Origin: Bacteroidia bacterium
GTDB taxonomy: Bacteria; Bacteroidota; Bacteroidia; Bacteroidales; CAJPTX01
Reading direction: 5' to 3'
Assembly (NCBI GenBank): GCA_905373475.1
Contig: CAJPTC010000011.1
Coordinates: 9,994 to 73,993, forward strand
DNA: 64,000 bases
Under the pieces are notes generated by a model. It was not told where the DNA came from. It saw nothing but the letters and a program-made list of their open reading frames with translations, and searched no databases. Positions 54,700-63,797 of this stretch are shown here, one piece after another. Numbering within the stretch: the first letter of the stretch is position 1; every line of letters begins with the position of its first letter. A program made the position numbers and the translations under genes.

Positions 54700-55776
54700 A
54701 TGGCGAAACTTCGAGTTCTGATCGTGGATGACTCGGCAGTGGTGCGTCAGACTCTCTCCGAGATCATTGCTTCTGATCCGCAGCTGGAGGTGATGGCTAC
54801 CGCATCCGACCCCTTTTTTGCAGCACAACGTATTGCAGAGGAGGTGCCCGACGTGATCACGCTCGACGTAGAAATGCCTCGTATGGATGGGCTTACCTTC
54901 CTGCGGAAGATTATGAGCCAGCACCCAATCCCCGTTGTAATTATTTCCAGTCTTACGGAGCAGGGAACAATTACGGGTATGAAAGCTCTCGAACTCGGAG
55001 CTGTTGAGATCATAACCAAGCCACAGATGAATACGCGGCAATTTATCGAGGAGTCGCGCATAAAAATCTGTGATGCGATAAAGGCCGCATCCTACGCGCG
55101 GGTGCGGCGACACAAGATTGCCGTAGAACCACATCACGTAGGGCCAAAGTATTCGGCAGATGCCATTCTACCAGCAGCGCATCCCAACACGAGTATGATA
55201 AAGACCACCGAACTAGTAGTAGCAGTCGGTGCGTCGACGGGAGGCACGGAAGCTTTGACGGTCTTTTTAAAGCAAATGCCAGTAGATTGCCCAGGGATTG
55301 TTATTGTTCAGCACATGCCAGAGAAGTTTACTACCTCGTTTGCGAACCGCCTCAATGAGGTTTGTGCGATTACGGTAAAAGAGGCATCGAATAACGATGC
55401 AGTACTCCGCGGACAAGCATTGATAGCTCCTGGCAATTTTCATGTTCTTTTGAAGCGTTCTGGTGCGAAGTATTATGTCGAGACTCGCGAAGGTCCATTG
55501 GTAAACAGACACCGCCCGTCGGTGGATGTCTTGTTTCGTAGTACAGCGCGCTATGCGGGGGCAAATGCCATAGGCGTGATAATGACGGGTATGGGCGATG
55601 ATGGGGCAAAGGGGTTGCGAGAAATGAAAGATGCAGGCGCTCGCACTATAGCACAGGATGAGCAAAGCTGCGTGGTATTTGGTATGCCTAAAGAGGCTAT
55701 AAAACTGGGTGCTGCCGATAAAATTGTGCCGCTCGATCAGATTGCCCCCGAGGTGCTCCGCTTAGCAAAAAGCTAA
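54700..55776 (+). CDS. cheB: Chemotaxis methylesterase CheB
   Basis: The 358-residue protein has a receiver domain with phosphorylation site Asp56 (ITLDVEMPRMDG) and a methylesterase domain with catalytic Ser179 (VGASTGG), His205 (VQHMPEKF) and Asp301 (GMGDDGA). It removes methyl groups from receptors when phosphorylated by CheA. It is the last gene of the nine-gene run, eight bases after cheD. With cheR and cheD present the adaptation set is complete. Confidence 0.96.
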   Translation: MAKLRVLIVDDSAVVRQTLSEIIASDPQLEVMATASDPFFAAQRIAEEVPDVITLDVEMPRMDGLTFLRKIMSQHPIPVVIISSLTEQGTITGMKALELGAVEIITKPQMNTRQFIEESRIKICDAIKAASYARVRRHKIAVEPHHVGPKYSADAILPAAHPNTSMIKTTELVVAVGASTGGTEALTVFLKQMPVDCPGIVIVQHMPEKFTTSFANRLNEVCAITVKEASNNDAVLRGQALIAPGNFHVLLKRSGAKYYVETREGPLVNRHRPSVDVLFRSTARYAGANAIGVIMTGMGDDGAKGLREMKDAGARTIAQDEQSCVVFGMPKEAIKLGAADKIVPLDQIAPEVLRLAKS

Positions 55777-55956
55777 GCAAGTTTCTGCTCCCTAAAACGC
55801 TTGTGCGCATTACTTCATATTACAAGCAAAGTCTTGTGGTTGTGCTTTCTTTTTCCTTTGCTTCTCATTTTTAGGAGGGATAGGCACGCAATTTGCGCGC
55901 GATACGTTATACTGAAAATGCCTGTCGGTATTTTATTTTCAAATAAAACAATACAG

Positions 55957-56451
55957 ATGAAACGCAATTTCTTGATCTTCTTTATGCTAGTGGGGCTAGC
56001 CTTTTTTCTCCCACGTGTAGCCAGCGCGCAGTATCACTACGACCTCGGTTTGGGGGTTAAGATCGGTTCTCCGTGGATGAGCGGTACGATAAAATACTTT
56101 ATCAACGATGCGTCGGCAGTAGAAGGTCTGGTTCATGTTGGCGATTTTGGCTTTGGAACGACAGCGCTCTACGAACACCATTTCATGATAAGTGGCGTTC
56201 CAGGCTTACGTTGGTATATCGGCGGCGGAGGACACTTAGCTTTTCAGACGAGCGATGGTTACAATCCGTTTACGGGTGTGCCTAAGACCAACAGAGCCTA
56301 TGCTGGGCTAGACGGAGTTGGGGGTGTAGAATATGTATTTGAGAAAGTGCCTATTGCGATAGGCGCAGACATCAGCCCTATTATCAATGTCTTTGGAGTG
56401 GTAAGCGGTTGGTGGAACGCAGGAACTTACGTGCGCTATACCTTCAAGTAA
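55957..56451 (+). CDS. Small outer-membrane beta-barrel protein
   Basis: The 164-residue protein has a clear signal peptide (MKRNFLIFFMLVGLAFFLP, cleavage at about SAQ-YH) and about six to eight amphipathic strands rich in Gly and aromatics (YHYDLGLGVKIGSPWMSGTI), ending VRYTFK with a C-terminal aromatic-x pattern typical of small outer-membrane barrels. The ATG at 55957 is chosen since a longer frame from 55801 lacks coding character. It is separated by 180 bases from cheB and is probably not part of that operon. Confidence 0.8.
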   Translation: MKRNFLIFFMLVGLAFFLPRVASAQYHYDLGLGVKIGSPWMSGTIKYFINDASAVEGLVHVGDFGFGTTALYEHHFMISGVPGLRWYIGGGGHLAFQTSDGYNPFTGVPKTNRAYAGLDGVGGVEYVFEKVPIAIGADISPIINVFGVVSGWWNAGTYVRYTFK

Positions 56452-56560
56452 TAGAGTTTTTAGAGCTTGCATATGGCACAAATACGGGGAGCTCTGTTCT
56501 TGTATGGCGTTGATTGTAAGCGATTAGGACGAATCCCTTGCGGAAAAGCATGACACATAT

Positions 56561-56591
56561 TTTGTGGGAATAAAAAAGTGTTATACCTTTG
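56561..56591 (+). promoter_or_regulatory. Consensus promoter for tRNA-Glu
   Basis: TTTG (56561-56564), 19 bases, then TACCTTTG (56584-56591): a perfect Bacteroidetes promoter, about 30 bases before the tRNA. Confidence 0.75.
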
Positions 56592-56620
56592 TGCTCGGGT
56601 TAGGGATTACAAAAGTGTGT

Positions 56621-56692
56621 GGCCCGTTCGTCTAGGGGTTAGGACGCAAGGTTTTCATCCTTGTAACAGCGGTTCGATTCCGCTACGGGCTA
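56621..56692 (+). tRNA. tRNA-Glu (anticodon TTC)
   Basis: A full cloverleaf is seen. The acceptor arm GGCCCGT pairs with ACGGGCT, the anticodon stem CAAGG (56647-56651) pairs with CCTTG (56659-56663), the loop holds TTC (56654-56656), and the T arm has GGTTCGATTCC. CCA is not encoded. rpsT follows after 30 bases. Confidence 0.96.
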
Positions 56693-56722
56693 CGAAATTC
56701 GATGTGAGGTTTATTTTTTGAG

Positions 56723-56980
56723 ATGGCAAATATCAAGTCAGCAAAGAAGCGTGTGCGTCAGAGTGAGAAGAACCGTTTGCACAATCGTTACTACGCAAAG
56801 ACTGCGCGTAATTTGGTTCGTGCAATCCGTGCTTCAAAAGATAGCGCTGAGGTTGCAACTAAGTTGCCAGTTGCGATGAAGCAACTAGACAAGTTGGTTA
56901 AGATGAATATCATTCACCGCAATAAGGCTGCGAATATTAAGTCATCTTTGGCTTTGCATGCCAATTCATTACGCGCTTAG
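56723..56980 (+). CDS. rpsT: 30S ribosomal protein S20
   Basis: The 85-residue basic protein begins MANIKSAKKRVRQSEKNRLHN, the standard S20 start, and continues with the helical, Lys/Arg/Ala-rich pattern that binds 16S rRNA. It lies just after tRNA-Glu, probably on the same transcript, and ends at a terminator. Confidence 0.97.
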   Translation: MANIKSAKKRVRQSEKNRLHNRYYAKTARNLVRAIRASKDSAEVATKLPVAMKQLDKLVKMNIIHRNKAANIKSSLALHANSLRA

Positions 56981-57008
56981 TGAGCGTATCCTTTTGTTTC
57001 GCAATTTG

Positions 57009-57038
57009 AAGGACACCTGTTTTCGGGTGTCCTTTTTA
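57009..57038 (+). terminator. Terminator of rpsT
   Basis: A 9-bp perfect stem (57009-57017 with 57026-57034, arm AAGGACACC) followed by T residues. Confidence 0.8.
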
Positions 57039-57163
57039 TTTGAGGTACAAGCAAGAATTCGTCTCGTTGGCATAAGGCGTGATGCGTCGGTATGCACGGG
57101 GTATAAAACAAACAGGTGCGTTTTACGTAAAAGCAGGTGTACGAACTTGAACAAGCTAAGTGA

Positions 57164-58837
57164 ATGATTACAGACCAGATAGAGATTGTATGTAAGAATA
57201 CGGGAAGCCGTCATTACGTAGAACCAGGGCACGACCTTCTAGCACTTGCTAACGAAATAGGTGTAAAACTCCGCTACCCGATACTAGGGGCGATGGTTAA
57301 CAATAGGCTACGCGATCTTCGCTTTAAGGTTTTTATGCCCATAACCATAGAGTTTATCGATATAACGCATGCCGCGGGGATGCGTATGTACGTTCGTTCC
57401 CTTTTCTTTTTGCTTCAAAAAGCGGTGCGCGATGCCATGCCGAGCTGCCGTTTGCGTGTAAACCATTCTGTATCGCGTGGCTACTATTGTGAGATTGCTG
57501 GGTTTAAGAAAGCTCTTGAATATCCGCTCATCTTTGACCTTGTGGAGCGCATGAAACAAATTGTAGCGCGCAATGTCCCTTTTGAGCCTCGTGCCACGCT
57601 AACCGCTGATGCTATCGAAATTTTCACGCGGCAAGGTGATTTGGAAAAGGTGCGCCTCCTCGAAAGTCGTCCGAGACTCTATACCACATTGTACGGACTC
57701 GATGGAATTTGGGACTACTATTTTGAAGGTCTCGTCCCAAGTACGGGCTACCTAAATACCTTTGATCTGGTGAAATATTACAAGGGTATGTTGCTTGTTG
57801 TCCCACAACAGAACAATCCCGAGAAACTGGAAGAGCTCGTCGTACAAAATAAGATGTTTGAGATTTTCCAAGAATATCAGAATTGGGTTGATATTCTTGG
57901 TATACAGGACGCAGGTACGATAAATACACAGATCCGCGATGGAAAGGCGGGCGAATTGATTCAAGTTTCCGAGGCGCTACACGAGAAAAAGGTGGCACAA
58001 ATTGCGGATCAGATAAAAGCACGTGCCAAGATGCCGCGTATAATCCTTATTGCAGGTCCTTCCTCCTCGGGTAAAACGACCTTTTCTAAGCGACTTGCAG
58101 TACAGCTGCGCGTTGCGGGCATGCATCCGCACCTCATCTCGTTAGATAACTATTTTGTGGATCGTGAAAACACGCCACGCGACGAACACGGAGAATACGA
58201 CTTTGAAGCTCTTGCAGCGCTCGATGTCAACAAGTTTAACGAAGACCTTCTAAAACTTCTGGAAGGGGAAAGAGTGGAACTGCCGAAATTCTCTTTTGAG
58301 ACAGGAAAACGTTTTTACGACGGTACATTCTTACAAATAGAGGAAAATGGGGTAGTGGTGATTGAAGGGATACATGGCTTGAACCCAGAGCTCACGCCAC
58401 GCATTGCTCCAGATGACAAGTTTCGTATCTACATCTCGGCACTTACCTCTATCTCATTGGATGGTTGTAGCCGCATTGCATCGTCCGACAATCGATTGTT
58501 GCGGCGCATGGTGCGCGATTTCCGCTATCGTGGTTACAATGGCGTGCAAACCATACGGCGGTGGGCTAGTGTGCGTCGCGGAGAGGACAAAAATATTTTC
58601 CCCTATCAGGAAGAGGCTGATGTAATGTTCAATTCGGCGCTCCCGTACGAATTCAACGTTCTGAAACGCAATGCCGAGGCCATCCTCATGGAAGTGCCTA
58701 ACGACGTGCCCGAATACTCCGAGGCTGTACGATTGCAGCGCTTCTTACAAGTTTTTGCCCCGATGGGCGAAGAGGGTATTCCGCCTACTTCCATAATGCG
58801 GGAATTCTTGGGGGGCAGCTCGTTCTCATACAAGTAG
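57164..58837 (+). CDS. Nucleoside (uridine) kinase with TGS/ThrRS-like N-terminus
   Basis: The 557-residue protein joins two parts. The N-terminal half (about 1-275) resembles the TGS and second-additional-domain region of threonyl-tRNA synthetase (IEIVCKNTGSRHYVEPGHDLLALA; NHSVSRGYYCEI). The C-terminal half is a uridine-kinase fold with P-loop IAGPSSSGKTTFSKRL (about residues 292-307), SLDNYFVDRENTPRDEHGEYDFE and VIEGIHGLNPELT. It should phosphorylate uridine or cytidine. Such fusions are common in Bacteroidetes and Firmicutes; the role of the N-terminal part is unknown. Confidence 0.88.
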   Translation: MITDQIEIVCKNTGSRHYVEPGHDLLALANEIGVKLRYPILGAMVNNRLRDLRFKVFMPITIEFIDITHAAGMRMYVRSLFFLLQKAVRDAMPSCRLRVNHSVSRGYYCEIAGFKKALEYPLIFDLVERMKQIVARNVPFEPRATLTADAIEIFTRQGDLEKVRLLESRPRLYTTLYGLDGIWDYYFEGLVPSTGYLNTFDLVKYYKGMLLVVPQQNNPEKLEELVVQNKMFEIFQEYQNWVDILGIQDAGTINTQIRDGKAGELIQVSEALHEKKVAQIADQIKARAKMPRIILIAGPSSSGKTTFSKRLAVQLRVAGMHPHLISLDNYFVDRENTPRDEHGEYDFEALAALDVNKFNEDLLKLLEGERVELPKFSFETGKRFYDGTFLQIEENGVVVIEGIHGLNPELTPRIAPDDKFRIYISALTSISLDGCSRIASSDNRLLRRMVRDFRYRGYNGVQTIRRWASVRRGEDKNIFPYQEEADVMFNSALPYEFNVLKRNAEAILMEVPNDVPEYSEAVRLQRFLQVFAPMGEEGIPPTSIMREFLGGSSFSYK

Positions 58838-58944
58838 TTCACTAGCTACGTTCCTAGTATGCTACACAGAACTTGTTCGCCGCATAGATACAGAGGAGAG
58901 CTCTAATTAGTCAAGTTTTTTTATAGGAATAATCAAGATTACTG

Positions 58945-58952
58945 TATATTTG
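58945..58952 (+). promoter_or_regulatory. Promoter -7 element for the SPOR/barrel pair
   Basis: TATATTTG matches TAnnTTTG and lies 67 bases before the SPOR gene, leaving a leader of about 60 bases that contains an unused ribosome-site-like aggaggt at 58963-58969. Confidence 0.5.
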
Positions 58953-59019
58953 CAACTAACACAGGAGGTAGAATCCGTCATAAGGCGGTATTTCGTGGTA
59001 AAACGAAAAAGATTGGAGC

Positions 59020-60432
59020 ATGTTTAAGGGTTTAGTCGCTGCGTTTTACAGTTTGGTACTCCTCTTTTTGGGGCTATTTGCTGGGGATGCTATTTCTCTG
59101 AGCATGGAAACTAGCTCGGAGGTGGTAGCAGGTACGCAGTTCGATGTGGCCGTGACGATTGATAAAGGCGAGAGCGAGAGTTTTGCACGCTTTAGCGCTG
59201 AGCTTCCGCGTGGCTTGAAAGCGGTGGCAGGGAGTGCTGAAAATGCGGAGTTCCGTTTTGAAGGACAGCAGGTAAAGTTCGTTTGGATGCGACTACCGAA
59301 TGTCCCGAAGCTCCGAATTTCCTACAAAGTGGAGGTTGATCCACGTTTAAGGGGCTCTTTCAATTTGGGAGGCGAGTTGGCATATATTGCCAACAATGCT
59401 CGTCAGACGGCTGTTGTTGCACCGCGCACGGTTGTTATTACTCCTTCGCCCAATGTTGAGCTAGACAAGCAGCTTGATCTTGCCGAGTACCAGACCGCAA
59501 TCCCTGCGCAACGCGATATCGTGCTTTCTACCCTCAAGGTGCGCTGCATACGTGAAGCGCCTCCTACTTATCTTAATGATGGCGGCGACTATGTTATCCG
59601 CATCCTAGTTAATCGTGGCGAAGCAAGCAAATTTGCCAAAATAGAAGAAATATTACCCGCAGGCTTTACCGCCGAGCCCGTTGATACGAAAGAGGCTATC
59701 TTCTCGTGCGAAGACGGTATTGTAAAATTCTTGTGGATGACGCTTCCTGCCGAGGAGTTGTTTACAGTTTCCTATCGTTTAATACCTGAAAAAGGAGCAG
59801 CACCAGGCGAGCCCAAAATCCGCGGTTCATTCTCGTTTGTACAAAACGAAGCTACGCGTACAATTGCCATAACGCAGCGCAACGTACGGCTTCAGAATAT
59901 GACCAAGGCGCAATTGGAAAGCCTTGTACGCGAATCGCAAGTGGTCGTGTCGCGTACGCCCGAAGAAAATGCTGCTTGGGAAGGCGGCTCAATAGAAGCT
60001 CAAGGTCCTTCGGACGGAGGGGTAGAATTTGAGGTAAAGCATCAGGATATAACGCCTATGCGGACACGAGGCGGCGGACGCAGTAGCTCCTTCTCGAGCA
60101 CGCGGCGTTCGGCGTCTATGGATAATTTCCTCCTTGCTCCAGAGGCAGGGGTTTATTATCGTGTGCAGGTGGCAGCGGGGCATCGCCCCATAGATATCAA
60201 TCGTTATTTCCGCCGACTCTCTCTGCATGCCGACGTTCGTACCGAACGCCACGAAGGGTGGTATAAGTATTCGGTAGGCTCTTTCAAGGAGTACAAGCAG
60301 GCACGAGATTATCGGGTGGAAATATGGAACACGACTCCGATTCGCGATGCCTTTGTGGCTGCCTATAACAATGGTAAACGCATTACTGTACAAGAGGCAC
60401 TAATGATTACTTCGCAGCAATGGTATCGTTAG
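59020..60432 (+). CDS. Exported SPOR-domain protein
   Basis: The 470-residue protein has a signal peptide (FKGLVAAFYSLVLLFLGLFAGDA), two beta-sandwich-like repeats (about 25-145 and 160-295; compare FSAELPRGLKAV with IEEILPAGFTAE, and VKFVWMRLP with VKFLWMTLP), a low-complexity Ser/Arg/Gly linker (about 345-370) and a C-terminal SPOR-like domain (VYYRVQVAAGHRPID to the end). SPOR domains bind denuded peptidoglycan, so it probably sits in the periplasm with its repeats free to contact other envelope proteins. The next gene, an outer-membrane barrel, follows after 47 bases and may be its partner. Confidence 0.8.
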   Translation: MFKGLVAAFYSLVLLFLGLFAGDAISLSMETSSEVVAGTQFDVAVTIDKGESESFARFSAELPRGLKAVAGSAENAEFRFEGQQVKFVWMRLPNVPKLRISYKVEVDPRLRGSFNLGGELAYIANNARQTAVVAPRTVVITPSPNVELDKQLDLAEYQTAIPAQRDIVLSTLKVRCIREAPPTYLNDGGDYVIRILVNRGEASKFAKIEEILPAGFTAEPVDTKEAIFSCEDGIVKFLWMTLPAEELFTVSYRLIPEKGAAPGEPKIRGSFSFVQNEATRTIAITQRNVRLQNMTKAQLESLVRESQVVVSRTPEENAAWEGGSIEAQGPSDGGVEFEVKHQDITPMRTRGGGRSSSFSSTRRSASMDNFLLAPEAGVYYRVQVAAGHRPIDINRYFRRLSLHADVRTERHEGWYKYSVGSFKEYKQARDYRVEIWNTTPIRDAFVAAYNNGKRITVQEALMITSQQWYR

Positions 60433-60479
60433 TAACTCCGAAAAATAGATAAACTATACTCTGAAAGGATTGTATTGGG

Positions 60480-61919
60480 ATGACCTATTGGGGGCGTAAG
60501 CGTGTTTGCTACAAAGTCCTACTTCTTCTCCTCGTATTTTTTTCAATGACAACATTGCGTGCACAGGATGTTGAAGACTTCTATGCTCGAATGTTGGAGC
60601 AGGAGGTTGAGGTGCTCAATCCTGTCAAGTATCCCGTTGTTGGTTTCGGCGTTGGGGTTATCAATTTCCTAGGAGATGTCCGCTACGGAGCTGATGGTCC
60701 GCTAGTGGGCTCGTGGGGAGCGAAAATGAACGTGTCTACCCTTTTAGGGAAATCTAAGCAGATAAAACTGAATGTCTCGGTGCTATACGGGCAGTTGGAG
60801 GGGCAAGATTATGCCAAGTCTTTGCGCATGAATACGCTCAACCTCCCCAAGATAGACAATAAGCTTTGGTATCCGAACTCCTCCTTTCAGACGGAGGTTA
60901 TAGAAATAACGTCTAGTGTAGAGTACAATTTCTGGCAATTCCTAGGGACACGGAAGATGGTGCGCCCTTATGTGTCCGTCGGGGCTGGAATCTTGCTCTT
61001 TACTCCCAAGAACAACTACAAGAATGCACAGGGCGATTTTTACCATTTCTGGGATGATGGAACTGTACGCCTCTTGCCTCAGAATGATCCGCTTGCAAGT
61101 ACCGTGAAACCTATACGCATGGACAATGTCTTTGAGACGGACTTGAAACATTCCAATATTTTTGAGTTTAAGAGTGTCCCGCCTTTTACGGCTGTTTTCC
61201 CCGCAGAACTGGGAGTAGATATCTATCTGTCGGATCGCGTTTACTGTAGAGTAAACACGGCGTTGCACTATTCTCTGACCGATTTGCTAGATGGTTTCAA
61301 TGCGGATGTAGCAAAGCGTTACAACTATACTCCAGGTAAGTTCCACGATATGTTCCTTTATACGGGGCTTTCTCTACACCTCGATTTGTTCTCGCAAGCA
61401 GAGTCGTTTATTGTGGATAAGGTTTTCGCCGACATAGAAGATTTTGACTACGAGGTCTTCTTTGCAGATCAGGACAATGACGGTGTCTTCGATCAGCTCG
61501 ATGAGTGTCCAGATACGCCACCGAATACGCCAGTAGACTCTGTAGGGTGTCCTTTTGACAACGATGCAGATGGTGTGTGGGATATACGCGACAAAGAGCC
61601 ATCGACCTCGTATAATACGCCCGTTGATGACGATGGGGTAGAGCTCACGGACGCAGGACGTACTCTACCAAAACTGTCGATACCACCCGTTTTGCGTTCC
61701 AAAATGAAGATAATTCCCCTTTCGCCTATATGGGAGTACGCTTATGTGTACGAAAAGGGCGCTGCAATTCCCGATAAGTTCCGAGTTGTAGACGCTGATG
61801 GCGATGGTTATATATCGTTTGATGAGGTTATCCGAACCGTCGACGATTACTTTACGGGCAACAACAACTTCTCGCCAGACGATATTTACGAGCTGAACGC
61901 CTTTTTCTTCGCGCAATAG
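60480..61919 (+). CDS. Outer-membrane barrel with calcium-type repeats and EF-hand-like loop
   Basis: The 479-residue protein has a signal peptide (CYKVLLLLLVFFSMTTLRAQ), a beta-barrel region (about 45-310; GFGVGVINFLGDVRYG, VRPYVSVGAGILLF) and a C-terminal tail. The tail holds thrombospondin-type-3-like Asp repeats, DQDNDGVFDQLDECPDTPP and DNDADGVWDIRDKEP, then a canonical EF-hand loop DADGDGYISFDEV near residue 440. The pieces suggest calcium binding. It lacks an OmpA-like peptidoglycan-binding domain, a job the SPOR protein upstream could do. I know of no functional study. Confidence 0.8.
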   Translation: MTYWGRKRVCYKVLLLLLVFFSMTTLRAQDVEDFYARMLEQEVEVLNPVKYPVVGFGVGVINFLGDVRYGADGPLVGSWGAKMNVSTLLGKSKQIKLNVSVLYGQLEGQDYAKSLRMNTLNLPKIDNKLWYPNSSFQTEVIEITSSVEYNFWQFLGTRKMVRPYVSVGAGILLFTPKNNYKNAQGDFYHFWDDGTVRLLPQNDPLASTVKPIRMDNVFETDLKHSNIFEFKSVPPFTAVFPAELGVDIYLSDRVYCRVNTALHYSLTDLLDGFNADVAKRYNYTPGKFHDMFLYTGLSLHLDLFSQAESFIVDKVFADIEDFDYEVFFADQDNDGVFDQLDECPDTPPNTPVDSVGCPFDNDADGVWDIRDKEPSTSYNTPVDDDGVELTDAGRTLPKLSIPPVLRSKMKIIPLSPIWEYAYVYEKGAAIPDKFRVVDADGDGYISFDEVIRTVDDYFTGNNNFSPDDIYELNAFFFAQ

Positions 61920-61964
61920 CCAACCAGTAGAATTTGTAGAGACGCAATGTCTCTTGCTCATAAG

Positions 61965-62001
61965 AGCGCAACGTGAGGCATAATCGCGTTGCGCTTTTTT
62001 T
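61965..62001 (+). terminator. Terminator after the barrel gene
   Basis: A 9-bp stem (61965-61973 with 61987-61995, arm AGCGCAACG) followed by seven or more T residues. Its right half is also the start of the direct repeat described below. Confidence 0.8.
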
Positions 62002-62017
62002 GTAGTGTTTGCCTTTC
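61981..62017 (+). repeat. Left direct repeat flanking the DUF3800 island
   Basis: 37 bases that recur at 63798-63834 with three mismatches. It covers the right arm of the preceding terminator, its T run, and the bases after. Confidence 0.7.
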
Positions 62018-62380
62018 TCTTTAGCTTTCTACATGGGTTTGTCCATAGGTTCGATTCTGTAGTACAGAGTGATTGATTTATGGCGTTATGCTTTTCATGA
62101 CAATTACAAGGACTGGTGAACCCAAAGTTGTTAGCTTTGTATTGGTATCATCTGATAATCTAAGATAGTTCGAGCTACAGATAAAGTACTAAGGCAAGAT
62201 ATGGATTATCATTATGCATATCGTTTATCAATGAGAAAGTAAAAACCGTGTCGCGGCAATTCTGTGAATTTTGATTGATGTTATGTACTTGTTAAAAGTT
62301 CAATTACAGAATTCTTAACGCCTTTGCACGATGATATTGAGTACGATCGAATCATATAACCCTTCAATCAGAACTGAATT
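62018..62380. other. AT-rich region without a gene
   Basis: No coding frame is supported. The stretch is clearly richer in A+T than the core genes around it. A promoter-like CGCCTTTG (one or two bases off consensus) lies near 62328-62335, about 45 bases before the broken DUF3800 gene. Confidence 0.4.
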
Positions 62381-63088
62381 ATGGGAGAACTGGTTAATAT
62401 ATACTGCGATGAAAGCTGCCACTAGCATGATCCAGTAAACGAGACAGCGATGGTTATTGGCTGTATACTCTGTCCTGATGCCAAAAAGAAAGAAGCCAAT
62501 GACCGCATCCGCGAAATCAAACTAAAGAATAAAATAAAAGCCGATGCTGAGATCAAATGGAATAAGGTGTCGCCCTCTTTGTGGTCTCTTTATATGGACT
62601 TGATTAACTATTTCTTCGATAATAGCGACCTGCATTTCAGGGCAGTTGTAATTCCAGACAAGCGAAAACTTGATCACAATCGTTTTTATCAAACGCACGA
62701 CGATTTCTATTATAAGACATACTTTCGTATGCTGAAAACTATTTTGGAGCCAGGTAAGGAGTATGCAATTTATATAGACATCAAAGATACTCGCAGTCAG
62801 GAAAAGGTGGCTAAACTTCATAATGTGCTATGTAATAGTAACTATGATTTTAATCGTAATATGATTAGAAGAATACAGCAGATCAGATCGCATGAAGTGG
62901 AATTGATGGGATTGACAGACTTGCTTATCGGAGCAATGTCATATCTTCATCGTGGGTTGAGAGGGAGTGAGGTGAAACTTGACTTGATAGAGCGTATCAA
63001 GCAGCGAAGCGGCTATACATTGTTATCAAACACGCTTTATCGTGAGAACAAGTTCAATTTGTTTATTTGGAAAAGCAAATATGAGTGA
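62381..63088 (+). pseudogene. DUF3800 protein interrupted by an amber codon
   Basis: From ATG 62381 the frame reads MGELVNIYCDESCH, then TAG (62423-62425), then HDPVNETAMVIGCILCPDAK and on to a TGA at 63086-63088 without another stop. DUF3800 proteins typically begin Y-x-DES-x-H-L, so the TAG replaces the Leu codon after the conserved DESCH. Downstream the family pattern continues (AVVIPDKRKLD, YAIYIDIKDTRS, LMGLTDLLIGAMSY). Translation from ATG 62450 would give 212 residues without the DES motif that is thought to be part of an RNase H-like active site. It is most likely a pseudogene. Confidence 0.75.
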
Positions 63089-63507
63089 GGATTATTATGA
63101 CTTGCCAGAATTGATTACGTTGTCGGAATATGATGGCAATTTCAACCTATATCTAGAAGCTATATATGAGCTCTTTAAGAAAGATTTTATTGAAAAACAT
63201 CCAGTATTTCAAGGTACTCGTGTGGGCTTAAAAAAAGCATCCGCAGAGAGAAGGGAAAGAAGCGACGTTCTGGCACATGATTTCGGAGGGGGAAAATGAA
63301 CCAACCCGAGTGCCCGATCTCTGTCGGATGGAACGCATTAAGTGGCCTGCTGCTCTAATCAATGATTCCGAACACCCTTACTTGAAGGTGTGGGAAAACA
63401 AACGTGGCAGTAAGACCAATGTGCTTATCTTTCACGAACAAGAGGCATATTTAGTGGTGCTGCGTAAGGGAGCAGATTACTTGATCCCGTGGACAGCCTA
63501 TCTATAA
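63081..63507 (+). pseudogene. DUF3800-partner protein with a frameshift at an A run
   Basis: Two frames together make one protein. The first, from ATG 63081 (MSEDYYDLPELITLSEYDG, overlapping the DUF3800 stop by eight bases), runs to GTRVGLKK at 63236; the second continues KHPQREGKEATFWHMISEG and RVPDLCRMERIKWP to YLIPWTAYL and a stop at 63507. The switch falls at a run of seven A (63230-63236); six would keep the frame open. The whole is about 141 residues. Genes of this sort often follow DUF3800 genes, but the function is not known to me. Confidence 0.7.
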
Positions 63508-63797
63508 CCTATCGCAACCGAAAAGAGCGCTTGCTGAAAGAGTATGCTGCGTATATAAAAAGCAGGGAGCTAACTTAAAAAGCCGCTCCCGTTTCTCTTT
63601 CAACTACCTGGTTGCTGAGATTTGCAAATGTACTGTTTTTATTAGATACGAGAAAAGAAGAATACTGCCGAATCCTAACCAAAGTTACAATACAATTATA
63701 TGATAATGAACATTTTAACTCAACTTCGGAAGTTTGGTTTCTTTCAAAGAAACGTATGAGAATTTGAATACACTTCCATAAGCATTAAGTGCCCTAA
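63508..63797. other. Region without a gene
   Basis: I see no coding frame, RNA gene or clear hairpin in this AT-rich stretch. Confidence 0.4.

Noticed and set aside
63230..63237. Programmed -1 ribosomal frameshift at an A6G slippery site
   Set aside because: The reading frames need a +1 change, while A6G slippage gives -1.
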